Assembly: GCF_036785885.1 (NCBI RefSeq)
Contig: NC_092322.1
Location: forward strand, 11,492,466-11,556,465
Direction: 5' to 3'
Source: Coffea arabica
Taxonomy: Eukaryota > Streptophyta > Magnoliopsida > Gentianales > Rubiaceae
Length of the DNA: 64,000 nucleotides
Shown: piece by piece, positions 52,871-64,000 of the stretch
Numbering within the stretch: the stretch's first letter is position 1
Layout: each line of letters opens with the position of its first letter
Notes under the pieces: generated by a model
What the model was told of the DNA's origin: nothing
What the model saw: the letters and a program-made list of their open reading frames with translations, nothing else
Database searches by the model: none
Made by a program: the position numbers and the translations under genes

Positions 52871-52912
52871 TAAAACTAAAAACTAAAAACTAAAAACTAA
52901 AACCTAAAACTA
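52871..52912 (+). repeat. (AAAACT)-type short tandem repeat
   Basis: About six 7-base AAAAACT-like units. It lies within the noncoding right part of the viral insert. Confidence 0.85.
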
Positions 52913-53380
52913 CAAACATTGATCCACTAGTTTGATATATACACAAGGGTTTTCTACATAAGAAAACCCTACACAAGGGTTTGTTGAAGTAGATTCTGCC
53001 TGAATCTCTTATTTGATGACTAATTTTTTCAGAGAAGATCTTGTCTGAGTTTTCCGCCGGATTCGTCTGATAGCTTGTCTTTTTGTATTTTCAGCGGAGG
53101 GATGATCAATCTTATTCTTCCAAGAATATAAAGATTGGAAGTACTTCTTCTTGAATGTCTGGTTTTTTTGACTCCATTTGATGGGTCTGATAGATCTTGG
53201 AATATCAATTTGAAATCTAGTCAGTTTTGATAGAGCTGCTCAAGTCATCTCGCGAGGTAACGAACTTAGTATTTTTGAAATCGAATTCGATCTCGACTTG
53301 AGCTCGATGTTGACTGAACTCGAGTCAAGTTCGGAGTCGAGCCGCTTGCGAGCTGATTCATTTGCAGTCCTAGTCTTGGG

Positions 53381-54203
53381 AACCTCTACCTTTTCTTTTC
53401 CATCTACTAAAACAAAATATAGTCCACAAGCACACAACGGACGCTTCTCTAAGCTGTGTGAGTCGCTTTCACTGCTTTTAATAGAATGAATGATTGGTGG
53501 AAACCCCGAGCCAGAGCCGAGCCAGGAGTAAACTCCTTGAAATTCAATGGAAAAAAACAAAAAAGGTTGTGCTCTTTAAGCTCAGCAAATAGCTGCACTC
53601 TTACTTGAGGGCCCTTAGCACGGTGTAAGCAATAGGAAGAATAGCAGATTAAGAGTCTTAATAGCTTTACTGATGGAGCTGGTATAATCAGAGATGATGT
53701 TTTAGGGACCCTTTTATTTGTAGACTGGGATTTGCTGCATAAGGCTTGTTGCAAGAAAAGTTACACCGTACAAACAGATTTTCCAAGTTGCGACGACATA
53801 AATGTATACAAAAGCATATATTTCTTGTCAAAGCAATACATCCTGAATGATTTACAATCACATATACCTGCTATACTGTGCTTTAAGCAGTTAACTTCGT
53901 CTAAGCCACAAAGATTAGGCACTGGTCAAGCATTCATTACGTGGGTATTATTTGAATGGGACTACACATGCCTCAGAATACCAGACATTCCCTTTATTCT
54001 TGTGGATGGTTTTGAATTGTCATTGTGCCTTAATACAGTATCGTTGACAAATTAACTTCAAGAGACTTTAAGAAGACAACCACCACCTTGTTTGTTGGAT
54101 TTTTGCATTCCAGCCATAGACTCACCTATCACATATTTATTCTTCCTATGCCCCAGCAACCCCACTCATTTTCTGCCTCTATATCAGCTGAATTGCCTTC
54201 AGT
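53381..54203. other. Promoter and 5' UTR side of the NPH3-like gene
   Basis: No supported gene; the open frames here lack family resemblance. The last 130 bp is CT-rich, as expected of a plant leader. The hAT-like/viral composite ends 823 bp upstream of the start codon. Confidence 0.5.
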
Positions 54204-57200
54204 ATGGGCAACAGAGTACTCATGATGAAGTCTGTCCAAATGGAGCAGCAACAAAGCTCTAGCAGTGACTCTGATGGCATTGATCAAGCTCGTGGTCATA
54301 GTATTATAGTTCCAGGGAACCTCATTGCAACAACATATGGCTTTGAAAAGAAAGAGCATTCATGGTAACGACCCTAGGATCTCATTGAAGCTCAAGATTG
54401 GTAACCATTATAATCCTCTAGTTCGTCTAGGAGTATGCATGAACCAATAGTTCCTGCTACAAAAAGTTTTTTTTTTTTTTTTTTTTCCAATCTCTGGCAA
54501 TTATGTTAACTTGTGCAGGTTTGCTCTCTCTCCAATTCCATCAGATCTATCTATTCAGGTTGAAGACATCACCTTTTGTGTTCACAAGGTAACATGAGAC
54601 AAAACCAAACTTATCAGTTTTGCTTTGAATCCTTTCAGTAAAATGCTTCACTGGTAATGAAAATCGAATTCACAGCAGAATGGTAACTAAACTGGCGAAG
54701 TTTTGTAACCTACAGCACAGTGTACAAGATCAGGGAAAGTGCAAGGTTAAACAGCCATTTTCAAACTATGTGCAATATTATTCCTGCACCTTGTTTCTAA
54801 ATTTAGAAATACACAAAATAATCAAGTAATGCTACAGCATTTGTAAATGTCTTCTTTTGTTTCACCATGCAGTTTATATCACACATGTCATTTTGCTATA
54901 TGTTCTCTTTTTACTTCTCCAGTTTCCAAAGCATCTACATAATCAGAGATGCTCCTATAGAAAGGTTAATTGCACAAAAGGGAGGGCAAAAAGAGGAAAG
55001 AAGAATCTGAAATATGGAGAGACAACTTGCATAATAAATATACTTAAAAACAGTTTTAAGAGAGACTGCAGCTGAATGAAAGTTTTGATAACTGAAAATA
55101 ACCAGAGAGCTCTTGCATGTAAAGGCAGTAAACCTTGATGAGGAATATCTATAAACATACAACTAAATGACTCGAAAAAATCTTACATTTTACCTACAAA
55201 TGAAACACGGGTCTAAAACAATGTTTCTGTACTAATGGTAAACCAAGTGCACCATACATGTGTACAATGTAGACATTTTAGTAATTAGACTATATCTCAA
55301 TTAAGTTGTGCTTTCATGAGGAACAACCATTTCATCTTACTTATCCTCCTGGAACAGTATCCTTTAGTCGCAAGGTGTGGCTACCTAAATAGACTCGAAC
55401 TCGAGCCTTCAAATCCAGATTTAGGTTATGATCCCAAACTCGAAAACTTTCCAGGTGGATCAGAAACATTTGAACTCGTCCTGAAATTCTGTTATGACCT
55501 GCCAATAGGCTTAAACCCCAATAATGTAGCAGCACTAAGATGTGCTTCAGAATTTCTGGAGATGACTGAATCACTAGAAGATGGAAATCTCATCTCCAAG
55601 ACTGAAGCTTTCTTTACGTTTGTGGTCCTTTCTTCATGGAGAGACTCAGTCACTGTCCTCAAATCATGTGAAAAGCTGTCTCCATGGGCTGAAAACCTTC
55701 AGATTGTTCGAAGATGTTGCGACTCAATTTCATGGAAAGTATCTCGAGAAAACTCAGCCACAGTGGAGAACATCAGTGAAGAAGATTGGTGGTTTGAGGA
55801 TGTGGTTACTCTTCGCATTGATCACTTCATAAGGATCATAGTAGCCATAAGAGCAAAAGGGACAAAACCAGAAAGTATAGGTTCATGTATCATGCGATAC
55901 GCAGAAAAATGGTTGCCAGATATAGATGCAGGTAAAGCAATAAAAAGACATGGATATAGTCAAAATGAGGTACAATGGAGTGTCACAACTGGCAAGAGCC
56001 TGGAAGGGGTCATTGGACAGAATAAGGAGCATAGAATGATCATAGAGAGTCTAGTAAGTATACTGCCACCTCAGAAGGAAGCTGTTTCTTGCAAGTTCCT
56101 TCTGTGGATATTGAAGATGGCCCTAGTGTTTTCAATATCCCCAGCTTTAATCTCAGAGCTCGAGAAAAGAGTTGGAATGGTTTTGGAAAAAGCAAATGTG
56201 AATGATCTGCTGATACCAACTTATACAGTAGGAGATCAAGGGAAGATGGTAAAGTGAGTTCCTACCTTCTCTTTTGCTCAACTTCAAGATTTAATTGTCT
56301 AAGAAGATGTCTATATAGTACTTCCAAACCCTTTTTCAAAAGTATACTTTCCAAGTAAAATGATAAGTTCCTATAAATGTTCCCCACATTATGTTGATTA
56401 CCCAGGATGATCAATGACCGGGCAATGCACAACATAGACGTTGTCCAAAGGATTTTGGAGTACTTCTTGATATATGAACAACAGCAGCAGCTGCTGCTGC
56501 AACAAAATCCAAGGACATTGACTGTTGGCAAACTCCTTGACAACTATCTAGCAGAAGTTGCAAGAGATCCCAATCTCTCCATCTCTAAGTTTCAAGTTTT
56601 AGCCGAATCTTTGCCTGAAAATGCTCGAACATGTGATGATGGTCTCTATAGAGCCATTGATACTTATCTCAAGGTTATCAGTCTACCTTTTCCAATTCTA
56701 AATCCATTATATTTTCATAAAATATATTACCATATTTGAGACACTAACAATCTGGTTTCCCACAGACTCATACTTCACTATCAGAACAAGACCGCAGAAG
56801 GCTATGCAAAATCATGAACTGTGAGAAGCTGTCAATTGACGCATGTATGCATGCAGCACAAAATGACAGGCTGCCCCTACGAACTGTAATCCAGGTAACT
56901 GTAGTAAATAATCTGGAAAAGACATTGTTATGGCAGTACCCAGCCTCCAGGCAAACGGCATAATGAGCCTTTTGTGCTGTAAAATGCACCTAATTTTTTA
57001 AGATACAAGCACATACCTTAATCTCATCATGACTCTTTACATATCTGAAAATTTCAGCTTCATATGACAGGACTTAGTTAAATAGTTAGACATTTAACAA
57101 AGATATGAGAAACTGATAGGAAGCTCAGTTTTCCAGGCAAGGCTGCAAGCAAAGATGAGCCAGAGCAACAGCAGCCAGCCCAGACCTTGAACTATAATAG

Positions 57201-58429
57201 TAACTATTACATGGTTATAAAGACAGGAACTCTAGCTTTTCGTATCAAATAGTACATCAGCTTCCAATAAGGCAATAAGTATACCTTAGAGCAATAAAGG
57301 TTAACAAATTATTATACAATCTCAACTGAGCTTGATTGCCATTTTCCTTAGGTTAGCTAATACTGAAGTTTAGTATAGTCAAACAGCCACTGGTGCCAGA
57401 AAGGCATTTGGCATTCTTGTTGGTACATATCATGGCAATTACTAAATCAAAAGATCTAACTTGTGCCAAAATCTTGACAACTATAAAAACTTATCGGTTT
57501 TTACTGTTCAGGCATGTCATTTTATCAACACAAAGAAAGCTGACATTTTTAAGTGAAAGAGGAAAAAATAAGCAGTTGAAGAAGTATTTTGAATAATCTC
57601 TTCAATCTGATCAGAAGAATCATCTCATAAGCTGTTATGTCGTTCTCATCATCTCATAAGCTATTATGTTGCATTTTTTTTTCAAGGTTTGGCATCAATA
57701 GATCATTTTCTAAATTTTGTTCATAGCTACACGTGGGTGTCTTGCACTAGATTTCTAACTCAGTAATAAAAAAATATAAACTTAAAGACCTGCACTGCAG
57801 CACGCATCATAACATATATCATGATTGAAGCAAAACTCTTGATACATCTTGATACAAAGGTACTAAAGTATGATGGTAAATGACAAGGATAATGTCCAGG
57901 TACTTATGAAAAACCTATAATATGTTTCAGAAGATAATATGAGTGCTAGTGAAGGAAAGAATGGGTATCTTTATGACAAGCCAATAAACAACCATTTTTT
58001 CTTCTAAGATTTTGTGCTTACTTAGAAGAACATCTCTGACCTTGCAAAGTGACATAAATGCAGGTTTTGTTCTCAGAACAGGTAAAGATGAGGGATATAA
58101 TACAAGGAAAGGATAACTGTGATGATAACCCTGGTCAAGATGGAAGCTGGCTATGTACAAAGAAGGAAGTCAACACTCTCAAAGCAGAATTAGAGATAGT
58201 AAAGGCCAAAATGGCAGAATTGCAGACGGACTATTTTGAGTTGCAGCAAGAATATGAAAAACTAAATAACAAACACAAGAGCTTATCAAGTTGGACATTT
58301 AAATGGATGAAAATTAAAAAGCCTTCTCTTGCCCAGGCCAAAATTGTTGAGGAAAAAGCTGATGACGGCCAACCTAGATCACACTCAGGCCATAAAACCA
58401 AGTTCCACAGGAGGGTATCAATTTCCTAA
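54204..58429 (+). CDS. NPH3/RPT2-like (NRL) BTB-NPH3 protein, 6 exons, complete
   Basis: Exons: 54204-54364, 54519-54588, 55358-56253, 56406-56673, 56766-56894 and 58064-58429, GT-AG and in frame, giving 629 residues. The start is the first ATG after an in-frame TGA at 54189. An N-terminal BTB/POZ part (about 45-150) has SDLSIQVEDITFCVHK and LVARCGYLNRL. The NPH3 domain has WWFEDVVTLRIDHF, the NIDVVQRILEYFL block (family YDVDLVQRIL), and CDDGLYRAIDTYLK...LSEQDRRRLCKIMNCEKLS. A coiled coil (about 535-580) and a basic tail ending RRVSIS follow. NRL proteins act with CUL3 ligases and phototropins in light and auxin responses at the plasma membrane (family knowledge); the member cannot be named. 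An EQQQQLLLQQ run lies within the NPH3 domain. Confidence 0.94.
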
Positions 58430-59335
58430 AGTTCCCCCTACCTAAGATCCGAAAGCTTTCTGAACTCGTTGTAGAAGACAGTAGCAGTTAAGTTTTGGAT
58501 AAAATGGGCTAGTTGGAGCCTGTTCACGTGCTGTGAGTTATTTTTTTTTAAGCCTCATTTCTCTTTCATAGACATGGCTTATATATTTGTGCAAATGTGT
58601 AAGAAATTTTAGTCATTCCTCTGGAACACATGAACAAAATATAACCTTCCAGTCCTTGTAGTAAGCAACTAAGTCTCGATAACATGAAAGACATATTTCA
58701 AACATGTAATCCTTTGAGCCACGAATAACATACATTTGTGATGAGAGTGCAGCATCTCTCTCAACATCCTTTCTAATGATTGCAGATCTATAATCCTCTA
58801 CAAACCAGATGAAGTAAAAATTTCCTAAAGGAAACCAAAGAACAACTATCTGTGCATTAATTTCTCAATAAGCACAGAATTAACCAACTCATGGCTTGTC
58901 AATGGCTTGCAAAGCAAAAGCAGTAAAAGACAATCCGGTACATGCTATCAATTATCAACCTCCAACAGTTCAAAGCAAATATTATCTTTAGCGGTTGAAG
59001 GAAAACATCACAATCCGGTAGAGCAGAGCTTGATAACATCAGTGATGTCAATCAAAAAAAGTTAGCAAAATTCAGGTATTAACAACACTATTGGCCAAAA
59101 AAAGATTCCAGCTGCCTGTATACTCGTATTAATACTACATCGCCATCTTTCATCATTAACCTTGTTGAAGCTAAAAAAGCTAAAAAGCTAAGTACCATTA
59201 TCAACCCAGCCACATAAATAGCACCAATTCTCATCTCGCATTTAAACTAAATGTTCCAAATTCTACATAGCAATCGACTTCATACTTGGCAGCAGAATGC
59301 TAATTCTCAAATTTGACAGCAGAATATTTTGAATT
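58430..59335. other. Convergent region between the NPH3-like and uL23m genes
   Basis: Contains both 3' UTRs and about 500 bp of AT-rich sequence. Nothing else is recognised. Confidence 0.5.
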
Positions 59336-60001
59336 CTACCTAGCAAAGGACTTCATACTGCTCCACGGGAACTTGGCAGCCGCTGCACCAGTACTATCCC
59401 CACCACCAGGACCATCACGACTATGGCCACCACGACGAGGGGATCCGAACCTCTCTTGCCTGAACCCATTGGACCTATCTTTCCTCTCATCAAGCCAATG
59501 TGGAGTCTTGGGCTCACCATCCTCCAACATGCTTGATTTTTTCGAGGGCTTAGCCATGTTCTTCTTGTCCTCCTCAATCATTCTAATGGGATACACATCA
59601 GGTGAAATTGATAAAGGATTTTTCAGGGTCACATAAGCCTTCTTGTAATCTGGTTTCGCAATCAACAGCCCACCTCTCTTCTTCTTCTTCCCATCCATAT
59701 TCAAAGTCCTCACTTTGTCCACCTCAAAACCATAAAGGGACTCTAAAACCCTCTTTATCTCAATCTACATGGAAAATAACCCCACCAGATTAATATGAGA
59801 AAAAATGAATAAAAATTCAAACTTTAGTACAAATCAAGAAAAGATATATCCCATTTTGAGGTGGAGAAAAGTACATACCTTGGAGGCAGAAGGGATGGTT
59901 TTGAGGGCAATTTCCCTAATATTGGAGAAAGAGGAGGGCATGAGGAGCTTAATTGGTAGGTTTGCAAAGTGTACTACTCTTCTTCCCAATCTACTTGCCA
60001 T
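59336..60001 (-). CDS. Mitochondrial large-subunit ribosomal protein uL23 (L23), 2 exons, complete
   Basis: Exons (minus strand): 59879-60001 and 59336-59764, one GT-AG intron of 114 bp, 183 residues. The N-terminus MASRLGRRVVHFANLPIKLL and the core EIKRVLESLYGFEV, KVRTLNMDGKKKKRGG, DYKKAYVTL match the plant mitochondrial L23 family as I know it from Arabidopsis. The protein would bind 23S-type rRNA near the exit tunnel of the mitoribosome (uL23 knowledge). The first 20 residues are basic with few acids and may serve as import signal. The C-terminal 60 residues are a low-complexity R/G/P/S-rich tail (RRGGHSRDGPGGGD) beyond the uL23 core, usual in plant members. Confidence 0.92.
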
Positions 60002-61303
60002 CTTTATGCTTCTGTGCGCGTTTGGGAGTGTGAAAGTGTGTATTTCTGCAGTGATTTTGAGATCGTTCAGAGGTTTTCTGATCTCTACTTAAAATGATCA
60101 GTGGAAGGGGAAAGAAAAAAAGGGTTTAGCTGTTGGGCCGGGTCGAATGTTGTTGTCTCACTTTTATTGGTTAGCCATGATTTTGTGGATGCAGCCCAAC
60201 CCCCAGCTCCCTCAAGGTGTCGGATTTGCCAAATTGGATTTTAACATAATTTACTGATGCCTCAAAAAAATAATTAAAAAAAAAGAGAGAGAACCCATGA
60301 TCGTATCGCTTTGATCTTTTGATTTCTAAAATCAATTACTTTACTGAGCATAAACGGGGTTAAAGTCGATATTATTTATTTATTTGGTTCAACTTCAAGT
60401 TCAAGATTGTAATCATTATTACATATAAAAAATAATTTTTCACAAAAAAAAAAAAGTTATAGAAGAACAAATGACGTCAAAAGACTGTGTTGGGCTATTA
60501 TACATTAGTTGCTTTATCAAGACTATTGTGTTTGGATAGTAAATTATTTGAAATAATTTTGATGAAAAAATACTGTAACACTTTTTTTATATGATATACG
60601 TGAGATAAAAAGATGATTAAAAAATATATTGATGATGCAAATAAGTTAACGTGCGTAAATAAAGTATAAATAATGTGTGGCTCGCACTATTAAAATCACC
60701 AAAACAAAAGGCAGTTCGATTACTAATGCTACCAAAAAGATGTACGGCATGTACGTTGCGCATTAACACAAGACATTAGTCTTTTTGCCGGTACAGTTTC
60801 ACATGCCAAAGCTTAAATTTCATGTTCAGTTCCAAACCAAGAGAATGTTCCTCTTCTGAGGCCCTTTTACTATCCCCCAGATAAAAATAATGATAATAAC
60901 CTGATAGTACATTGCAACAAGTAACGAGACAAAAAGAAGGGCAATTAGAAATGTGAATGGCATGAAGTTGTAGCTCTAGCATTTGCATCTTTGCATCTTC
61001 TCTTTGTTGAGTGGGAGAGACCGCAAATAGATTTAACCTGTACGTATTCTTCCAGCACGGTTGATAGAGTTTAGAAGATGTATCAGTTCCTTTCCCAACT
61101 GCAGGAAGACAGCAGATTATCTTTATATCGTCCTCTAAGATAATAAAGAACAGAGTCCAGCTACATTTGATTGACACTTGACACCGGATGAATTTGACTA
61201 ACAAGAACACACTCAGTACGCCATCCAAAGCGAGGAAGGCTCCTAAAAAATGCCAGCATATTTCCTCACTCATTAACTCCTAAAAATAGCAGTTCATAAC
61301 ATC
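60002..61303. other. Region between the uL23m start and the ROCK1-like stop
   Basis: Holds the uL23m promoter, a truncated MITE (60527-60656) and the likely 3' UTR of the ROCK1-like gene (about 60780-61303). A 165-codon open frame on the minus strand here has no family resemblance and is left out. Confidence 0.5.
60527..60656. mobile_element. Truncated MITE related to the copy at 29113
   Basis: Starts TTGTGTTTGGATAGTAAATT and contains ACTGTAACACTTTTTT and GTGAGATAAAAAGATGATTA, which match, in reverse, parts of the element at 29113-29282. The right terminal repeat is not visible. Confidence 0.65.
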
Positions 61304-63526
61304 TCATGCCTCCTTTGCTTTGACTCTGTATGGGTACTTCTGGTAGACTGATACGCTGGTAATCACCAGTGGTAATGCCACAAGACAGTACAAGGAAGGT
61401 GGTTTGCCATCAAAGACAAACTGTAACAGAGCAGTGACGAGAAGTGCAGAAACAATGACAAATCCCTGCAGGCATTTTGGACAAGACAAGACAAGACATT
61501 AAACGCTTAAACTGCGTGCAAGAGGGAAAGAAAAGAAGGAGATGGAAGCAGGCAACAGGAAAAGAAATATTGGTATCAAAGGCGAGACACTTTCCTCAAT
61601 CACAGGAAAATAATATTGGTATGCTCTACACCGTGACAATACTCCTATAAACTACTTTATCCAATTGCAAGTAATGCTCATCTTAATAGATATTTCACAC
61701 TAATTTCCCGAAAAAACACCAAGAGTTGAGATAATACCTAATAACAAAACCCAAAACTCAATTGTCAGGAAACATATCATCAATTGAGTAAATGTATTTT
61801 CTTTTTCTTTTTTTTTTCTGATTTATCCTGAAAAAGGCTTGTTATCTCAAGTTTATGGCTGGCCAGGCTGCTAGCTACCATGTTGACCTTTCTAGAACTA
61901 GTTACTTTGGCATCTATAGATGTAGAACTAGGCAGATGAAATAGCAATTGGTGATGATACACTAAAACAAAAGCCTTCAACTACAGACAGCCAACCAATT
62001 ACTAGAAAAGCATCCCACCATATCAGTTCACCCCAAAATATTCTTCTTCCTCTACCCCGGAATTCCTGCATATGTACCTTTATTGATTGGCCTATATTCT
62101 TGCACTCCAAAACCTATATTTCTTGAAATTAGGCATCCAAAATTTCTAGGGTATACTTCAAGTTTTTGATGGATTAGCCTATTGCAAATGGAAAACAAGT
62201 ATTTATTAGAACAGCATGATTTAAGTAATGTCTGCTCCACCCTATCAAATAGTAAAAGTTAAGGGGCAAGACTTGCCTTTCGTACACCACCAGCATAAGA
62301 TGTCACAAGGCCAACTAGAATCCCACCAACAGCATTGAATATCACAGGGATCTGAATAAAAGACAAAAAGCATGAGAATTTGAAGTATTCAAACACCATC
62401 AAATGGCTTGCCTCAAACATCCAAGTCTGTCATCAGATGCATAAATCCCAAATGTTTTATGTTAACAAACAAAAGCGTATCCTACAATTAACCCTGTTTA
62501 TCCTCAAAGTGTTTATCTATGAAAAGATCTATATATTAATGCCTTAATAACAAAACTTCAGAAGATAGCCTACTGGAAGGAATCGGCAACTCCAATAATA
62601 CAAGGATAGTCATTCACTGAGTAAATAAGCAGAAAAATATAATGACCAATTTATAATTCAAAACATGAGGAATTAATTCATTTGACTATTAGTGTCCCAT
62701 GGACAACTTCCCATGCATAGTCAGAATAAACAAAGTCACAAAAGTAGAATGGCTTCAAATTATTGCGCATAACTGAAGTACAAGACAGCATATCTGGCTC
62801 AAACCTTAGAAGCACATATGCAAATGTGATATATGTGAAATGTGTATTTGAATGTATTGCTTATCTAATGGGAGCTTGTTACAATGCAGTGAATGAATCA
62901 AATTGACAGCGATAAATTTTGGTCATCAAAGTGTTTCTTTCTAATGATTTTTCCTCCTCACTGGTATAGGAAACTCAAACAAGGTACTGATTTCAGAAGA
63001 ATTACAATTTTACCCTCAGGCCACTTTAACATGATTCAGTGTCCAAGAATAAGAATTAGCAAGTATAGTTACCAAAGTCAATGGAGTCCAGTCATAAAAA
63101 AAGCCATGTTGTCTGATGGTTTCTCCATCAGGAGACTTGTAAAAACTAGCCATCAAGCACAAGCTTCCAATAATAGACATCTCTACTGTCATCAAGTATG
63201 AGGTGTGTTTCTTAACCTGTTACAGGGACAGGAAGCAAACAAAGTGGATCATTATTCATTATAGTGTATAATGTAATTAGCTAGCACTTCAACCATCTAT
63301 CTTCCGTTATTAAAAACTTTTGCCTACCTGAGATGCCCACTGACACAAAGCAGAAGCAAGACCAGATAGTACAGAAGCTACCAACACTGGAATGATTCCA
63401 CGGAATAGAATTTCTTCAGGATTGCTACTGCTTGAAGCTTTGCTGGAACCTTCACCAACACTTAAAAGGACAGCTGCAAGTATTAACAAGAAAAGAGCCC
63501 CAATTTGCTGGATTGATTGCTTTTGC
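61304..63526 (-). CDS. ROCK1: Nucleotide-sugar transporter of the ROCK1 type (UDP-GlcNAc/UDP-GalNAc), 3' part; 5' end outside window
   Basis: Exons seen (minus strand): 63328-63526, 63073-63216, 62277-62351 and 61304-61465 (stop). Frames join without a gap: ...LASALCQWASQ | VKKHTSYLMTVEMSIIGSLC...TPLTL | IPVIFNAVGGILVGLVTS..GGVRK | GFVIVSALLVTALLQF.... This is the C-terminal half of an NST/CMP-sialic-acid-transporter-like protein (DMT superfamily) with about five membrane helices. VEMSIIGSLC, GGILVGLV and GGVRKGFVIVSALL fit the family, and the details fit Arabidopsis ROCK1 as I remember it. ROCK1 carries UDP-GlcNAc/UDP-GalNAc at the ER and influences cytokinin oxidase quality control. The last intron (61466-62276) begins GC (AAG|GCAAGT) rather than GT. 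The C-terminus KAKEA fits a KxKxx ER-retrieval signal. No earlier exon is recognised before 64000. Confidence 0.82.
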
Positions 63527-64000
63527 CTATAAAACAAAATTAGAAAACACAGCTGAAAGGATTAGAAATCTCAATCGAGCATCAATACTGGCAAGTCTGC
63601 AACTGCCTGCTAATTTAGCTACCCAAAATGCAGTTCAGAACCATGGAGAGAATCCTAATATTGGCACATTAACATAGCAGAAATCAAGAATTTGCCCAAA
63701 AAAAAAACCATTTCAAATAAGAAGCAGCCACTAACACATCGATATCTAAGATAGGCAATTTATGAGGAACACAAAAAGAAAACTAACACTGACAAGGGTA
63801 GCAGCATAAAATGATCTCTCCTCCTAGGCATATCCATAAATCATAAATGACTGCCAACTACAGAAAAATAGTGTTCAACAAAGAATGACAGCATCTCCAG
63901 TCAACACTATCCCATGTTACTCCAAAAAAATCAGAGAATGATGGCACAAGTTCTTCAATAAGCATCCAGCTGCCAAAAACTAACTTCAAGAAGAGATTCA
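63527..64000 (-). other. Probable intron of the ROCK1-like gene
   Basis: Follows the acceptor of the first visible exon (TTATAG before 63526, minus strand). I see no further exon in this stretch; the remainder of the gene lies beyond the right edge. Confidence 0.6.

Larger units (their letters stand above)
48850..53235 (-). mobile_element. Endogenous pararetrovirus (Caulimoviridae) fossil, rearranged and broken
   Basis: Minus-strand parts from right to left: a primer-binding site (52507-52518), two frames without clear assignment (51556-51831, coiled-coil-like; 51193-51477), a reverse-transcriptase/RNase H portion (about 50313-51060), and a movement-protein-like piece (49573-49770). About 48880-49560 appears to carry coding-like sequence on the opposite strand, so the insert is a rearranged integrant. 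The RNase H end resembles plant caulimovirid polyproteins. The genus cannot be named. The copy is clearly broken and younger than the hAT-like element it sits in. Boundaries are approximate. Confidence 0.75.
48674..53372. mobile_element. Fourth GAGCTCGAG-type hAT-like element, split by a viral insertion
   Basis: Left arm 48674-48849 starts TAGGGATGCAAACAAGC. Right arm about 53236-53372 starts, on the minus strand, TAGGACTGCAAATGAATC. A perfect 8-bp duplication GTCTTGGG flanks the outermost ends (48666-48673 and 53373-53380), 4.7 kb apart. The arms have the AACTCGAACTCG-type body and AT-rich core seen in the copies at 7273, 8708 and 28143. The intervening 4.4 kb is viral (next entry), so the virus landed in the core of this element. 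Confidence 0.85.

Noticed and set aside
53732-54055. 107-codon plus-strand frame before the NPH3-like gene
   Set aside because: No family resemblance, and it lies in the probable promoter or leader; it is not in frame with, or needed by, the NPH3-like gene.
60776-61273. 165-codon open frame on the minus strand
   Set aside because: It lies directly in the expected 3' UTR of the ROCK1-like gene, has no domain or composition of a known family, and shows no splice support.

Overview
This window is nuclear DNA from a dicot plant, probably an asterid. It is AT-rich, its protein genes carry GT-AG introns, and it contains plant-only families (CDKC kinase, NPH3/RPT2-like protein, plant RABH1 GTPase, plant mitochondrial L23). 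It also holds a nuclear tRNA-Glu and many short plant transposons. I see no bacterial or organellar gene organisation.

Layout. 1-5441 is nested LTR-retrotransposon debris on the minus strand: a long Tekay/Del-like LTR lies inside the reverse-transcriptase region of an older chromovirus-type Ty3/gypsy element. 5442-9764 is intergenic and holds two short hAT-like elements built of GAGCTCGAG-type sequence. 9765-17739 (+) is a 12-exon CDKC kinase gene. 19563-23021 (-) is a 4-exon carrier of the BTL adenine-nucleotide-transporter type, convergent with CDKC. 25797-26598 (-) is a decayed F-box gene. 27428-27499 is tRNA-Glu(UUC) with a tandem copy of its 3' end. 28143-30291 holds three short transposons. 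31840-36144 (+) is an unrecognised 5-exon gene for a 194-residue tail-anchored-looking protein, convergent with a 6-exon RABH1 (Rab6-type) GTPase at 37221-40092 (-). 42494-46098 is a complete-ended CACTA transposon. 47117-48446 is a hAT-like element carrying what looks like a captured pectin methylesterase/invertase-inhibitor fragment. 48674-53372 is another hAT-like element split by about 4.4 kb of endogenous pararetrovirus (Caulimoviridae) sequence. 54204-58429 (+) is a 6-exon NPH3/RPT2-like gene, 59336-60001 (-) a 2-exon mitochondrial uL23 gene, and 61304 to beyond the right edge (-) the 3' half of a ROCK1-type nucleotide-sugar transporter.

The host genes are unrelated housekeeping and signalling genes, each with its own promoter; I see no cluster or pathway. 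Exon borders come from reading splice sites and family similarity from memory. They are consistent in frame across every complete gene (512, 453, 194, 207, 629 and 183 residues), but no alignment was run.

The most notable points are: a small hAT-like family with 8-bp duplications, one copy of which frames a viral fossil; the hAT element with a host-gene fragment; a probable GC-AG intron and a KxKxx tail in the ROCK1-like gene; a C-terminal 14-3-3-type site in the NPH3-like protein; a tRNA-Glu with a weakened anticodon stem; and a repeated pattern of short two-copy tandem duplications. I did not find a convincing new multi-gene system.
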